Source: Bacteroidota bacterium
GTDB lineage: Bacteria > Bacteroidota > Bacteroidia > SpSt-205 > S141-50
Assembly (NCBI GenBank): GCA_015490695.1
Contig: WFXK01000068.1
Span: 1-26,565, forward strand
Length of the DNA: 26,565 nucleotides
Direction: 5' to 3'
The notes below the pieces were generated by a model that was given only the letters and a program-made list of their open reading frames with translations, ran no database searches and had not been told where the DNA came from. The position numbers were made by a program, and so were the translations under genes. Positions 1 to 7,155 of this stretch are shown here, piece after piece; the first letter of the stretch is position 1; each line of letters begins with the position of its first letter.

Positions 1-332
1 AAAGTTTGTATCCGTTGTAATAAATGGGCATTTTTTGTTTGATGGGGTTGTTGAATATGTTTAAAAGAAGGTGGAAAAAAGTAAATGGGATAGTTTGTTT
101 CTAAGTTCTTCAAACTGGTATAGAATGCGAAACTGGTTTCATAGTTAGGTGTTAGTACGATTGCCCAGTGTTTAGGTGTTTGTTTCATCCATTGAAGTAG
201 TGCAAAGTGTTTTAAAGAACCTGCCAATTCTTGAACAGCAATAAAAGTTTTGGGGTGGATAGAGGGCAGTTTTAGCGTGTTATAGTAGGTTTTTAAGTGC
301 GTTAAATGGATTTCTTGTTCTTTAACTGCCAC
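1..332 (-). CDS. mfd: Transcription-repair coupling factor Mfd, N-terminal fragment (runs off the window)
   Basis: Mfd is the DNA translocase that removes stalled RNA polymerase and recruits UvrA to lesions. Only about the first 110 residues are inside the window; the frame is open to the left edge. The translation contains VQELAGSLKHFALLQWMKQ, then WAIVLTPNYETSFAFYTSL, then YPIYFFPPSFKHIQ and NAHLLQRIQT. This order matches the Bacteroidota Mfd UvrB-like N-terminal domain, which usually reads roughly 'gl.GS.kal..a.....vl.d.eeAayfy.dLe....v.FFPsSykr....d..n.llRtevl'. There is no ATG between the upstream in-frame stop (387-389) and this region, so I take the GTG at 332 (VAVKEQEIHLTHL), 20 bases downstream of the msrA stop; a start further inside the frame is also possible. 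It lies directly downstream of msrA in the same direction and is probably co-transcribed. The family call rests on the block order and is fairly firm; the start is not. Confidence 0.68.
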   Translation of the reverse strand, partial: MAVKEQEIHLTHLKTYYNTLKLPSIHPKTFIAVQELAGSLKHFALLQWMKQTPKHWAIVLTPNYETSFAFYTSLKNLETNYPIYFFPPSFKHIQQPHQTKNAHLLQRIQT

Positions 333-351
333 AGCAGCAAAGATAGCGGAT

Positions 352-885
352 TTATTCAGAGGGTTTAAGCAGATGATGGAAGTTTTTTACAAACTTTTCA
401 ACCTTAGGGGCGATGACAACTTGACAATAAGGTTTTGTGGGATTGCGTTCAAAGTAGTTATGGTGGTATTCCTCGGCAGGGAAGAAGGCTTCCAAGGGTT
501 TTACTTCTGTTACAATAGGTTTATCAAATTCTTTTGCTAACTCTTCCATGACTTTTTCGGCAACTCTTCTTTGGTTTTCGTTGTGATATAAGATAATGGA
601 GCGGTATTGTGGTCCGTAGTCGTTGCCTTGTTGATTAGGGGTTGTGGGGTCGTGCGTAGCAAAGAAAACCCGTAAAAGGGTTTCATAGTCAATGATTTCA
701 GGGTTAAAGGTGATTTGTACTACTTCGGCATGTCCTGTGGTGCCTGTACAGACCTCTTCATAAGTAGGATTAAAGGTATGTCCGCCGGCGTAGCCGGGGA
801 TAACTTTTTCCACACCGCGTAGTCGTTTAAAAATCGCTTCGGTACACCAAAAGCATCCCCCACCTAAGGTTGCCTTCTCTAACAT
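352..885 (-). CDS. msrA: Peptide-methionine (S)-S-oxide reductase MsrA
   Basis: Reduces methionine S-sulfoxide in damaged proteins using thioredoxin. At 177 residues it is the normal size for a single-domain MsrA. The catalytic motif GGCFWCTEA is at residues 8-16, with the nucleophilic Cys at residue 10 and Phe-Trp of the substrate pocket directly after it. Further family signatures are the GYAGG motif near residue 31, the block TGHAEVVQ(I) near 50, FFATHDPTTPNQQGND near 74-89 and YRSIILYH near 95. A Cys near the C-terminus (KPYCQVV) is a plausible resolving cysteine. There is no MsrB fusion. It has its own promoter (see 891-921), with the start codon five bases after the -7 box, so the message is probably leaderless. 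mfd follows after about 20 bp. Confidence 0.96.
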   Translation of the reverse strand: MLEKATLGGGCFWCTEAIFKRLRGVEKVIPGYAGGHTFNPTYEEVCTGTTGHAEVVQITFNPEIIDYETLLRVFFATHDPTTPNQQGNDYGPQYRSIILYHNENQRRVAEKVMEELAKEFDKPIVTEVKPLEAFFPAEEYHHNYFERNPTKPYCQVVIAPKVEKFVKNFHHLLKPSE

Positions 886-890
886 TAGCG

Positions 891-921
891 CAAATGTACA
901 CTACCCTATTCAAAAGGGCAA
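891..921 (-). promoter_or_regulatory. Bacteroidota-type promoter of msrA
   Basis: Read on the minus strand: TTG (919-921), a 20-bp spacer, then TACATTTG (891-898). This fits the known Bacteroidota sigma-A pattern TTG-N19-21-TAnnTTTG exactly. The ATG follows five bases later, placing the expected transcription start at or next to the start codon. Confidence 0.65.
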
Positions 922-989
922 GGTAACATAATCCATTTGTTGAATTTTAAAACAGTCCTTGCTCCCATATCCTAGCGAAACCCAAACTA

Positions 990-1768
990 CAACAACAAAG
1001 TTATCCAGCTACATTGATCTCAAAATAAACTATTATGGTGTATTGGGAATAAAAGTGTTAAAGCTGTCTTCAAAGCCGAAATAAAATGGTAGCCACAAGT
1101 TCTTGAACTTCTAGCTTAATAGTGTAAAGAAGGGAGTCATTACCATGTTATGACAGACATTGTAGTCTGCTTGTACCGGCTCCAATGCCTTAAAAACATG
1201 AAAGGAGCTAAAGGTGTCCAAAGTGATACCTACAAGTTGGCACTGTTGCACATGCAAGATGCACTAAAGGAGAGGGTTTTCTCCAAAGAACCTCGACGTA
1301 GAATGCAGCTCCTTACACAGTACTATAAAATGATTCATTATGAGCAAATAAAATTCAAAAACCGAATTTATCATTTATTGTAAAGTAAAGGAGTTCGCTT
1401 ATAGCGTGTCTGAAAACATCCTTTTCGTATCCATTTGAAACAATGGAAAGGAAATACCAAACAACTTTAGATAGGGTTAGCCCCTGGCTGATGATAGCTC
1501 TACAGGGAAAAGTTGAAATGGTCCAAATATCTGGAGCCTGAGTTGGTAGAAATAGCACAAGCAGTAGCACGAACCAAAACAGAGCTAGGTTACAAGTGGA
1601 AACAACTTACTAAAAGAAAATTAGCCCCAAAAAAGCAGCTATAGCCATTGCACGAAAAATAGCGTGATAGCTTGACTGCTTTTAAAACATTTATTACACA
1701 AACTGCCATCATACGAACAGAAATCAGGACAATTTGTAGCAATTCAAAAAAACTACAAAGTGGCTTAA
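990..1768 (+). pseudogene. Decayed IS110-family transposase
   Basis: No single frame is open, but pieces of an IS110/IS1111-type transposase can be read in order across frames on the plus strand. An N-terminal piece reads SYIDLKINYYGVLG (about 1004-1045), comparable to the 'YIGIDvsK' start. After a frame change come KAVFKAEIKW, a stop, then CKEGSHYHVMTDIVVCLYR (about 1115-1180), matching 'cmEatG.Yh...a.fLy'. GVQSDTYKLALL matches 'vKSDk.DA.lla', followed by RRRMQLLTQYYKMIHYEQ and KFKNRIYHLL (to 1380), matching the RRELRxLtR..EqLi.e....KNRi..lL block. The middle is scrambled or partly deleted. The C-terminal part reads ELVEIAQAVARTKTELG, then KWKQLTKRKLAPKKAAIAIARKIA (about 1540-1663), typical of the IS110 C-terminus. 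A final piece, LLKHLLHKLPSYEQKSGQF, ends at the TAA at 1766-1768. I count at least six stops or frameshifts. The terminal repeats and the true ends were not found. The conserved order makes the family call fairly secure; boundaries are approximate. Confidence 0.7.
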
Positions 1769-2100
1769 TAACACAGGAACGTAAACTCTCTAACAACCCA
1801 CTTATCGCATCATAACCTTTACTTTCTGACCTATATACAACTACAACCGCTTTGTCTCATGACGCTAATGCACTATCCGTCCCTGTAAATCATAGCGATT
1901 TATATACCGTAACGACGATAACCATACAAACCCTTCATCCGCCAACACACTATCTTGCCATGTTGACAAACGATACTTCTTACCATAAATAATACCGCTC
2001 CTAACTGTTATCTACATTCCTGCGATCCAATACCAAATTACGCCTATTATAACGATAATATGCGTTGGATATACAGAACGCTCGTAGGCTATTTGATATT
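1769..2100 (-). other. Gene-free stretch with probable minus-strand coding debris, unidentified
   Basis: There is no intact gene. On the minus strand a frame of about 45 codons is open and protein-like (GKKYRLSTWQDSVLADEGF, then RYINRYDLQGRIVH, stop near 1873). After a frame change it continues as DKAVVVVYRSESKGYDAI. The phrase 'YDLQGRIV....VVVVYRSE' recalls the end of T9SS sorting domains or repeat-type surface proteins, but the match is too short to name. Upstream pieces (AYERSVYPTH and NAYYRYNRRNLVLDRRNV in another frame) are also interrupted. I read this as the eroded tail of a lost gene next to the dead insertion sequence. Roughly 886-990 on the other side of the IS remnant holds only the msrA promoter. 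Confidence 0.3.
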
Positions 2101-2652
2101 TCACCAAAACGGCGATTCAAAATCTTCAAAATAAGGCAGTTGCTCATCTTTTGGAGAAACAATCGGATTTTCCACTTCCCAATCTATTTGTAAAGAAGGG
2201 CTTTTATAATGAATTCCAGCATCACTTTCTGCATGATATTCAGAAGAGCACTTGTAATAAAAAAGACAACTTTCCGATAACACAACAAAACCATGGGCAA
2301 ACCCCTCAGGAACAAATAACATTTTAGGTTCTTGTGCATCTAAATAGATTTTAAAATGTTTTCCGTATGTAGGAGAACTACGACGCAAGTCTACAACAAC
2401 ATCTACTGCTTTACCTTGGAGGACAGTAACTAATTTTGCTTGTGCATGAGGCGGTTTTTGGAAATGCAACCCGCGTAATACGTGTTTTTTAGAAAAAGAA
2501 AGATTATCTTGCTTAAAGCGAACAGAAATTCCTGCGGCTTCAAAAGCACTCACTTTATAAAGTTCCATGAAAAAGCCCCTATGGTCATCAAAGCGCTTAG
2601 GTAAAATAAGATGCAATCCCGAAAGGGGTAATGGTTTTATTTCAAACGGCAT
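2101..2652 (-). CDS. rfbC: dTDP-4-dehydrorhamnose 3,5-epimerase (RmlC)
   Basis: Cupin-fold epimerase that converts dTDP-4-keto-6-deoxyglucose to dTDP-4-keto-rhamnose in dTDP-L-rhamnose synthesis. Its 183 residues are the standard length. Family features in order: FDDHRGFFMELY (21-32), the QDNLS block (48-52), LRGLHFQ (59-65) with the catalytic His63, GKAVDVVVDLR (80-90), the FVPEGFAHGF loop (113-122), and FYYKCSSEYH (131-140) with the catalytic Tyr at about 132-133. DAGIHY near 144 corresponds to the 'e.gi.w.D' stretch. The start overlaps the end of the upstream decarboxylase gene by 11 bp, so the two are translationally coupled. RmlA, RmlB and RmlD are not in the window, so they must be encoded elsewhere if rhamnose is made. 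It is the last gene of the rpmI-rplT-surE-UXS-rfbC run; no terminator hairpin is visible after it. Confidence 0.95.
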   Translation of the reverse strand: MPFEIKPLPLSGLHLILPKRFDDHRGFFMELYKVSAFEAAGISVRFKQDNLSFSKKHVLRGLHFQKPPHAQAKLVTVLQGKAVDVVVDLRRSSPTYGKHFKIYLDAQEPKMLFVPEGFAHGFVVLSESCLFYYKCSSEYHAESDAGIHYKSPSLQIDWEVENPIVSPKDEQLPYFEDFESPFW

Positions 2653-3598
2653 GGGTGTGTTGTAATTGGGTTTTAAAGTATTCTAAGGTTTTTTTGAAAC
2701 CTTCTTTGCGAGGGATTTTGGGCTCCCAATTTAATAATTCTTTTGCTTTAGAAATATCGGGTCTTCGTACTTTGGGGTCATTAACAGGTAGGGGCTTAAA
2801 AACGATTTTACTTTTGCTCTTAGTTAAATCAATAATTTCTTTTGCTACTTGCAGAATGGTCACCTCTTCAGGATTTCCTAAATTAACAGGATAAGGGTAA
2901 TCGCAGTGTAGAAGTCGCCAAAGTCCTTCTATGAGGTCATCTACATAGCAAAAACTACGGGTTTGTGAACCGTCGCCGTAAACCGTAAGCGGCTCTCCTT
3001 TCAAGGCTTGACAAAAAAAGTTGGGCAGCGCTCTTCCATCATTTAAACGCATGTTCGGTCCATAGGTGTTAAAAATTCGTGCGATACGAATAGGGATTCC
3101 GTAAGTACGATGATATGCCATTGCCATGGCTTCCATAAAACGCTTTGCTTCATCATAAACTCCCCTTGGACCAATCGGATTCACATGTCCCCAATAATCT
3201 TCTGGCTGCGGATGTACTTGCGGGTCACCATAAACTTCTGAAGTAGAAGCTAAAAGCACGGTCGCTTTCTTCTCTTTTGCTAATCCAAGAATCTTATGCG
3301 TCCCCAAAGACCCCACTTTCAAGGTATGAATAGGATGTTCTAAGTAATCTTTTGGGGAAGCAGGTGAAGCAAAATGTAAAATATAATGTAATTCCCCTGG
3401 CACATAAACGTATTGCGTGACATCATAGTGAATAAATTGAAATAGGGGATTGCCCAGTAAGTCTGCAATGTTGTCCATAGAACCTGTAAGCAGGTTATCC
3501 ATACAGATGACTTCCCATCCTTCTTGAACGAGTCTTCTACACAGATGAGAGCCTAAGAACCCTGCGCCTCCTGTTACTAAAGCACGGATTTTTCCCAT
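2642..3598 (-). CDS. UDP-glucuronate decarboxylase-like NAD-dependent sugar epimerase (UDP-xylose synthase)
   Basis: Short-chain dehydrogenase of the extended (epimerase) type, 318 residues. The NAD-binding loop GGAGFLGSH is at residues 10-18. The active site has Ser/Glu in ASTSEVYGDP (117-126) and the Y-x3-K pair in VYDEAKR (Tyr148, Lys152). The block YGDPQVHPQPEDYWGHVNPI, followed by GPRGVYDEAKR, is the hallmark of UDP-glucuronate decarboxylase (UXS), which makes UDP-xylose. FNTYGPNMRLNDGRALPNF and YGDGSQTRSFCYVDDLI further on are also family blocks. The usual 'CYDE' is GVYDE here, a mild deviation. The gene overlaps surE upstream by 22 bp and rfbC downstream by 11 bp. The product probably supplies a pentose for surface glycan. 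A related dTDP-glucose or GDP-sugar dehydratase is less likely given the UXS-specific block. Confidence 0.88.
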   Translation of the reverse strand: MGKIRALVTGGAGFLGSHLCRRLVQEGWEVICMDNLLTGSMDNIADLLGNPLFQFIHYDVTQYVYVPGELHYILHFASPASPKDYLEHPIHTLKVGSLGTHKILGLAKEKKATVLLASTSEVYGDPQVHPQPEDYWGHVNPIGPRGVYDEAKRFMEAMAMAYHRTYGIPIRIARIFNTYGPNMRLNDGRALPNFFCQALKGEPLTVYGDGSQTRSFCYVDDLIEGLWRLLHCDYPYPVNLGNPEEVTILQVAKEIIDLTKSKSKIVFKPLPVNDPKVRRPDISKAKELLNWEPKIPRKEGFKKTLEYFKTQLQHTHAV

Positions 3599-4356
3599 GA
3601 ATGCAGTTGTTTTCTCATTTCGTTATGGGTCAAGTCTAATAACACAGGACATACCGATACATAGCCATTAGCAATCGCCCAAATGTCGGTATCTTGTCCG
3701 TTGTCTTCAGAATAAAATTTTCCTGTAAGCCAATAGTAAGGTCTTCCATAGGGGTCAGTTCGCTCTTCAAATTCTTCTATGAAGCGTCCCATGGCTTGCC
3801 GAGTGATTTTAATCCCTTTGATTTCCGATAAGGGTAAATAAGGGATATTAACGTTCAATGCCGTATGGGGGGGCAAGGGATGTTTTAAGGCAGTGTCAAT
3901 TAAGCGGCGAACGACTTCTTTTGCTGCACTTAAGTCAGCAGCAGGGTCGTAATTACAAAGAGAAAAACCAATAGAAGGAATGCCTTCTATAGCCCCTTCA
4001 ATAGCGGCAGACATCGTTCCGGAATAAAAAACACTGATAGAAGTATTTGCCCCGTGATTAATACCTGATAGGATTAAAGTGGGTTTTCTTTTTAGTACGA
4101 CGCCCGTGGCTAATTTAACGCAGTCTACAGGGGTTCCTGAGCAAGCGTAAGCCTGCACTCCTTGGACTGGGAAATGATAAGGGTAGAGCCGAATGGGGTT
4201 TCCTATGGTGATAGCGTGCCCTGTTCCGCTTTGCGGTGCATTAGGCGCAACAACCCAAACCTCCCCAAACTCTTTTGCAACCGCTACTAAGGCTTCAATG
4301 CCAGGGGCTGTGATGTCATCATCGTTACACACTAATAACAGGGGCTTTTGCGCCAT
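3577..4356 (-). CDS. surE: 5'/3'-nucleotidase SurE (stationary-phase survival protein)
   Basis: Metal-dependent phosphatase acting on nucleoside monophosphates and short polyphosphate. It has 259 residues, the usual size. The metal ligands lie in VCNDDDITAPG (9-19); most SurE proteins have NDDG, and here the Gly is Asp, but the two metal-binding Asp residues are kept. The second signature PNAPQSGTGHAIT (38-50) carries the conserved Ser43. LSGINHGANTSISVFYSGTM supplies the conserved Asn and the YSGT loop. The start codon abuts the rplT stop with no gap, and the end overlaps the downstream sugar decarboxylase by 22 bp, so translation is coupled on both sides. SurE in a ribosomal-protein transcript fits a growth-linked housekeeping role, but that is inference. 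Confidence 0.95.
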   Translation of the reverse strand: MAQKPLLLVCNDDDITAPGIEALVAVAKEFGEVWVVAPNAPQSGTGHAITIGNPIRLYPYHFPVQGVQAYACSGTPVDCVKLATGVVLKRKPTLILSGINHGANTSISVFYSGTMSAAIEGAIEGIPSIGFSLCNYDPAADLSAAKEVVRRLIDTALKHPLPPHTALNVNIPYLPLSEIKGIKITRQAMGRFIEEFEERTDPYGRPYYWLTGKFYSEDNGQDTDIWAIANGYVSVCPVLLDLTHNEMRKQLHSWEKSVL

Positions 4357-4701
4357 CTACGCCGTCGCTTTTTGCACTACCGCAGCAAACACCTCTGGAT
4401 GATTCATCGCTAAATCCGCTAAAACCTTACGATTTAATTGAATATTTTTCTGTTTTAATTGATAAATCAGCTCGCTGTAGGTTAAGCCGTGTTGTCTGGC
4501 ACCAGCATTAATACGCTGAATCCAAAGACGGCGAAAATGCCGTTTCTTTAATTTACGTCCGATATAGCTGTAAAGCCAACTCTTTTCTACTTGGTTCTTG
4601 GCAATGGTGTAAACGTTCTTTTTTCTTCCCCAGTACCCTTTTGCATGCTTTAAGATTTTTTTCCTTCGCCTTCGGGATGCGACATGATTTACCGACCGCA
4701 T
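4357..4701 (-). CDS. rplT: 50S ribosomal protein L20
   Basis: Binds 23S rRNA early in large-subunit assembly. At 114 residues it has the normal size, and the sequence is very basic with the family signature: MRSVNHVASRRRRKKILKHA at the N-terminus, then GYWGRKKNVYTIAKNQVEKS, RRLWIQRINAGARQHGLTYS near the middle and a C-terminal NRKVLADLAMNHPEVF. It lies 14 bp after rpmI, the universal gene order. In many bacteria L20 represses its own operon through a leader pseudoknot; here there is no long leader in front of rpmI, so that form of control is not evident. Confidence 0.98.
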   Translation of the reverse strand: MRSVNHVASRRRRKKILKHAKGYWGRKKNVYTIAKNQVEKSWLYSYIGRKLKKRHFRRLWIQRINAGARQHGLTYSELIYQLKQKNIQLNRKVLADLAMNHPEVFAAVVQKATA

Positions 4702-4715
4702 AGCTGTATTTTAAT

Positions 4716-4913
4716 TTAAGCGACTCGTAAAAGTTTTTTTATATGTTTTGCGTCAGCGCCTTTTAAGTAACCATCTTGACGAAGATGTCGTTTAGCTTTT
4801 TTCGTTTTTTTTCGCATCAAGTGATTGCGGTTCATTCGGCGAAACTTTACTTTCCCTGTTGCCGTTAAGCGAAACCGCTTTTTAGCACCTGAATGGGTCT
4901 TTAACTTCGGCAT
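4716..4913 (-). CDS. rpmI: 50S ribosomal protein L35
   Basis: Small basic ribosomal protein of 65 residues, starting MPKLKTHSGAKKRF and containing FRRMNRNHLMRKKTKKAKRH. I place the start at 4913 although the frame stays open upstream to 5069: the extra 52 residues are low-complexity antisense of purL, while MPKLKTHSGA is the universal L35 N-terminus. A TAACTTTG box (4922-4929, minus strand) stands eight bases upstream of this ATG. infC and thrS, which usually precede rpmI, are absent; purL lies there in divergent orientation. The transcript probably continues through rplT, surE, the sugar decarboxylase and rfbC. Confidence 0.97.
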   Translation of the reverse strand: MPKLKTHSGAKKRFRLTATGKVKFRRMNRNHLMRKKTKKAKRHLRQDGYLKGADAKHIKKLLRVA

Positions 4914-4921
4914 AGGGCTGG

Positions 4922-4954
4922 CAAAGTTAGAAAAATTTTTCTTTTTTACTTTTG
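4922..4954. promoter_or_regulatory. Divergent -7 boxes for rpmI and purL
   Basis: The 46-bp gap between the rpmI and purL start codons holds two Bacteroidota -7 boxes facing away from each other: TAACTTTG on the minus strand (4922-4929), eight bases before rpmI, and TACTTTTG on the plus strand (4947-4954), five bases before purL. Good TTG elements at the expected distance are not visible on either side, so each promoter would reach into the other. Simultaneous occupancy by two polymerases looks impossible, which suggests the promoters compete. Confidence 0.45.
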
Positions 4955-4959
4955 CAGCG

Positions 4960-7155
4960 ATGCTTGAAGTGGCTTTGCAATTAGGATTAAGCCAAGAGGA
5001 GTATGAGCGCATCTGCGAACTCTTAGGACGAACTCCCAATTTTACAGAACTCAGCGCTTTTGCCGTCATGTGGAGTGAACACTGCTCTTATAAAAATTCT
5101 ATTTTACAACTAAAACGTTTGCCCCGCGAAGGAAAATATGTTTTAGCCAAAGCAGGCGAAGAAAATGCTGGATTGTTAACTTTGAACGAAGATTATGCTG
5201 TTGTTTTTAAGATTGAGTCGCATAATCATCCTTCGGCGATTGCGCCTTATCATGGTGCGGCTACAGGGGTAGGTGGCATCCATAGAGACATCTTTACCTT
5301 AGGCGCACGTCCCATCGCAGCCTTAAACGCCCTTCGCTTCGGAACCCTTAACGACCCTAAGGTTCAATACACGGTCAAAGAAGTTATTAGAGGCATTGCT
5401 GACTATGGGAACGCTTTTGGCGTGCCTACAGTGGCTGGAGACATGTATTTTGCTCCTTGTTATCAAAACAATCCTTTAGTGAATGCGATGTCTGTGGGGA
5501 TTGTACGAAAGGACCGCATTGTGCCTTCTAAAGCTTCGGGAGTGGGAAATAAAGTGTTTTTAGTTGGGGCAGCCACAGGAAAAGATGGCATCCACGGCGC
5601 TACCTTCGCCTCCGATACCTTAGACGAAAGCAGCCACGAAGATTTACCCTCTGTCCAAATAGGTGACCCCTTCACAGAAAAAGTTTTATTAGAAGCTGTT
5701 TTAGAAGCCATTGAAACAGACGCTATTATAGGCATGCAGGACTTAGGTGCCGCAGGAATCGCCTGTGCAACCTCAGAAATGGCTTTTAAAGGAAACTGCG
5801 GTATGCGTATCTACTTAGATAAAGTTCCACTGCGTCATCAAAACATGAAACCTTATGAAATCTTGATTTCAGAATCCCAAGAACGGATGTTGTTGATTGT
5901 TCAAAAAGGAAAAGAGGAAGCAGTAAAAAAAGTTTTTGAAAAATGGGATTTGCCTTGTACAGAGATTGGAGAAGTTACAGAAGATGGTTGGTTGCGATAT
6001 TATTATAAGGATGAATTAGTAGCGGAAATAAAAGCGAGGAATTTAGTCGTTGGTGGGGATGCGCCGCAATATGTGCGAGAAAGCACAGCACCTAAGTATT
6101 TAGAAGCCGTTCGTTCCTTGTCTCAAGAACAAATCCCGCCATTGTCTTTAGAAGCTGTTGCAGAAGTTTTAACTTCTTTGTTAAAAGTTCCTGATATTGC
6201 ATCTAAAGCGGCGTTGGTACGTTGTTATGACCGCATGGTTGGTGCTTCAACCATCAGCGCTATTCATCCTTATGCTGCTGCTGTGGTGAAAATCCCCGAA
6301 TTATCTAAGGCATTAGCAATGAGTGTGGATTGTAATAGTCGCTATGTTTACTTGAATCCCTTAAAAGGAGCACAATTAGCCGTTTGTGAAAGCATCCGTA
6401 ATATTGCTTGTACAGGTGCAGAACCCTTAGGCATTACCAATTGTCTCAACTTCGGTAATCCTTATAATCCTGAAATCTACTGGCAATTTAAACAAGTGAT
6501 TGAAGGGATGCGGCAAGCCTGTTTGCGGTTTCAAATTCCTGTTACAGGCGGCAATGTCAGTTTTTACAATGAGTCTCCCGATGGTGCTGTATGGCCCACA
6601 CCTGTTATCGGTATCGTTGGCATCATCCACGACCTCAATCACCTTACACGAATGGACTTCCAAATGCCTGATGACTTGATTTACCTTTTAGGTCCTGTAG
6701 TAAATGACTTCCAAGGAAGCAGCTATTTGTATTATTATCATCGTGTCCTTTACAGCGACGCCCCTTATTGTGATTTAGAAAAAGAGTGGCAGCTTTATCA
6801 AGTGTTGCATCATTGTATTCAGCAGCATTGGGTTCGCAGTGCACATGATGTTTCTGACGGCGGCTTGCTGGTAACCTTAACAGAAATGGCATTCTATCAA
6901 AACTTAGGTTTTGAAATCCAAACTCCCAATTCCTTACGTTTAGATAGTTTCCTTTTTGGTGAAGGCGGAGCAAGGGTAGTGATTACCGTACCACCAGAAT
7001 TTCAAGAAAACATAGAAGCTTTTCTAAAAACACAATCTTTACCATGGCGATGTATCGGCAGAGTTTTAGAGACCCCTGAAATAAAAATTAATGGTCACCG
7101 AATTGGCAATCTTTCCACATTTGCTCAATGTTATTTTAACACTTTGCGTTTATGA
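4960..7155 (+). CDS. purL: Phosphoribosylformylglycinamidine synthase subunit PurL (small type)
   Basis: Fourth step of purine synthesis: ATP-dependent conversion of FGAR plus ammonia to FGAM. The 731 residues fit the short PurL that needs separate PurS and PurQ; those are not in this window. Visible motifs: HCSYK (41-45), SHNHPSA (87-93), GAATGVGGIHRDIFTLGARP directly after it, GMQDLGAAGI in the middle of the first half, and AHDVSDGGL in the C-terminal half with GEGGARVVI following. The frame is open back to 4825, but the extra residues are antisense to rpmI and the homologous part begins at MLEVALQLGLS, which also sits five bases after a TACTTTTG box. The stop overlaps the next gene's ATG (ATGA), so the symporter is translationally coupled. 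Confidence 0.96.
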   Translation: MLEVALQLGLSQEEYERICELLGRTPNFTELSAFAVMWSEHCSYKNSILQLKRLPREGKYVLAKAGEENAGLLTLNEDYAVVFKIESHNHPSAIAPYHGAATGVGGIHRDIFTLGARPIAALNALRFGTLNDPKVQYTVKEVIRGIADYGNAFGVPTVAGDMYFAPCYQNNPLVNAMSVGIVRKDRIVPSKASGVGNKVFLVGAATGKDGIHGATFASDTLDESSHEDLPSVQIGDPFTEKVLLEAVLEAIETDAIIGMQDLGAAGIACATSEMAFKGNCGMRIYLDKVPLRHQNMKPYEILISESQERMLLIVQKGKEEAVKKVFEKWDLPCTEIGEVTEDGWLRYYYKDELVAEIKARNLVVGGDAPQYVRESTAPKYLEAVRSLSQEQIPPLSLEAVAEVLTSLLKVPDIASKAALVRCYDRMVGASTISAIHPYAAAVVKIPELSKALAMSVDCNSRYVYLNPLKGAQLAVCESIRNIACTGAEPLGITNCLNFGNPYNPEIYWQFKQVIEGMRQACLRFQIPVTGGNVSFYNESPDGAVWPTPVIGIVGIIHDLNHLTRMDFQMPDDLIYLLGPVVNDFQGSSYLYYYHRVLYSDAPYCDLEKEWQLYQVLHHCIQQHWVRSAHDVSDGGLLVTLTEMAFYQNLGFEIQTPNSLRLDSFLFGEGGARVVITVPPEFQENIEAFLKTQSLPWRCIGRVLETPEIKINGHRIGNLSTFAQCYFNTLRL

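Noticed and set aside
1150..1383. A 77-codon open frame on the plus strand as a stand-alone gene
   Set aside because: Its text fits the middle of an IS110 transposase, and matching pieces lie before and after it in other frames, so it is a fragment of the pseudogene.
4825..4959. N-terminal extension of PurL
   Set aside because: The extra residues are antisense of rpmI and low in complexity; the family begins at MLEVALQLG, and a -7 box stands directly before this ATG.
4914..5069. N-terminal extension of L35 on the minus strand
   Set aside because: The extension is antisense of purL; L35 proteins begin at MPKLKTHSG.
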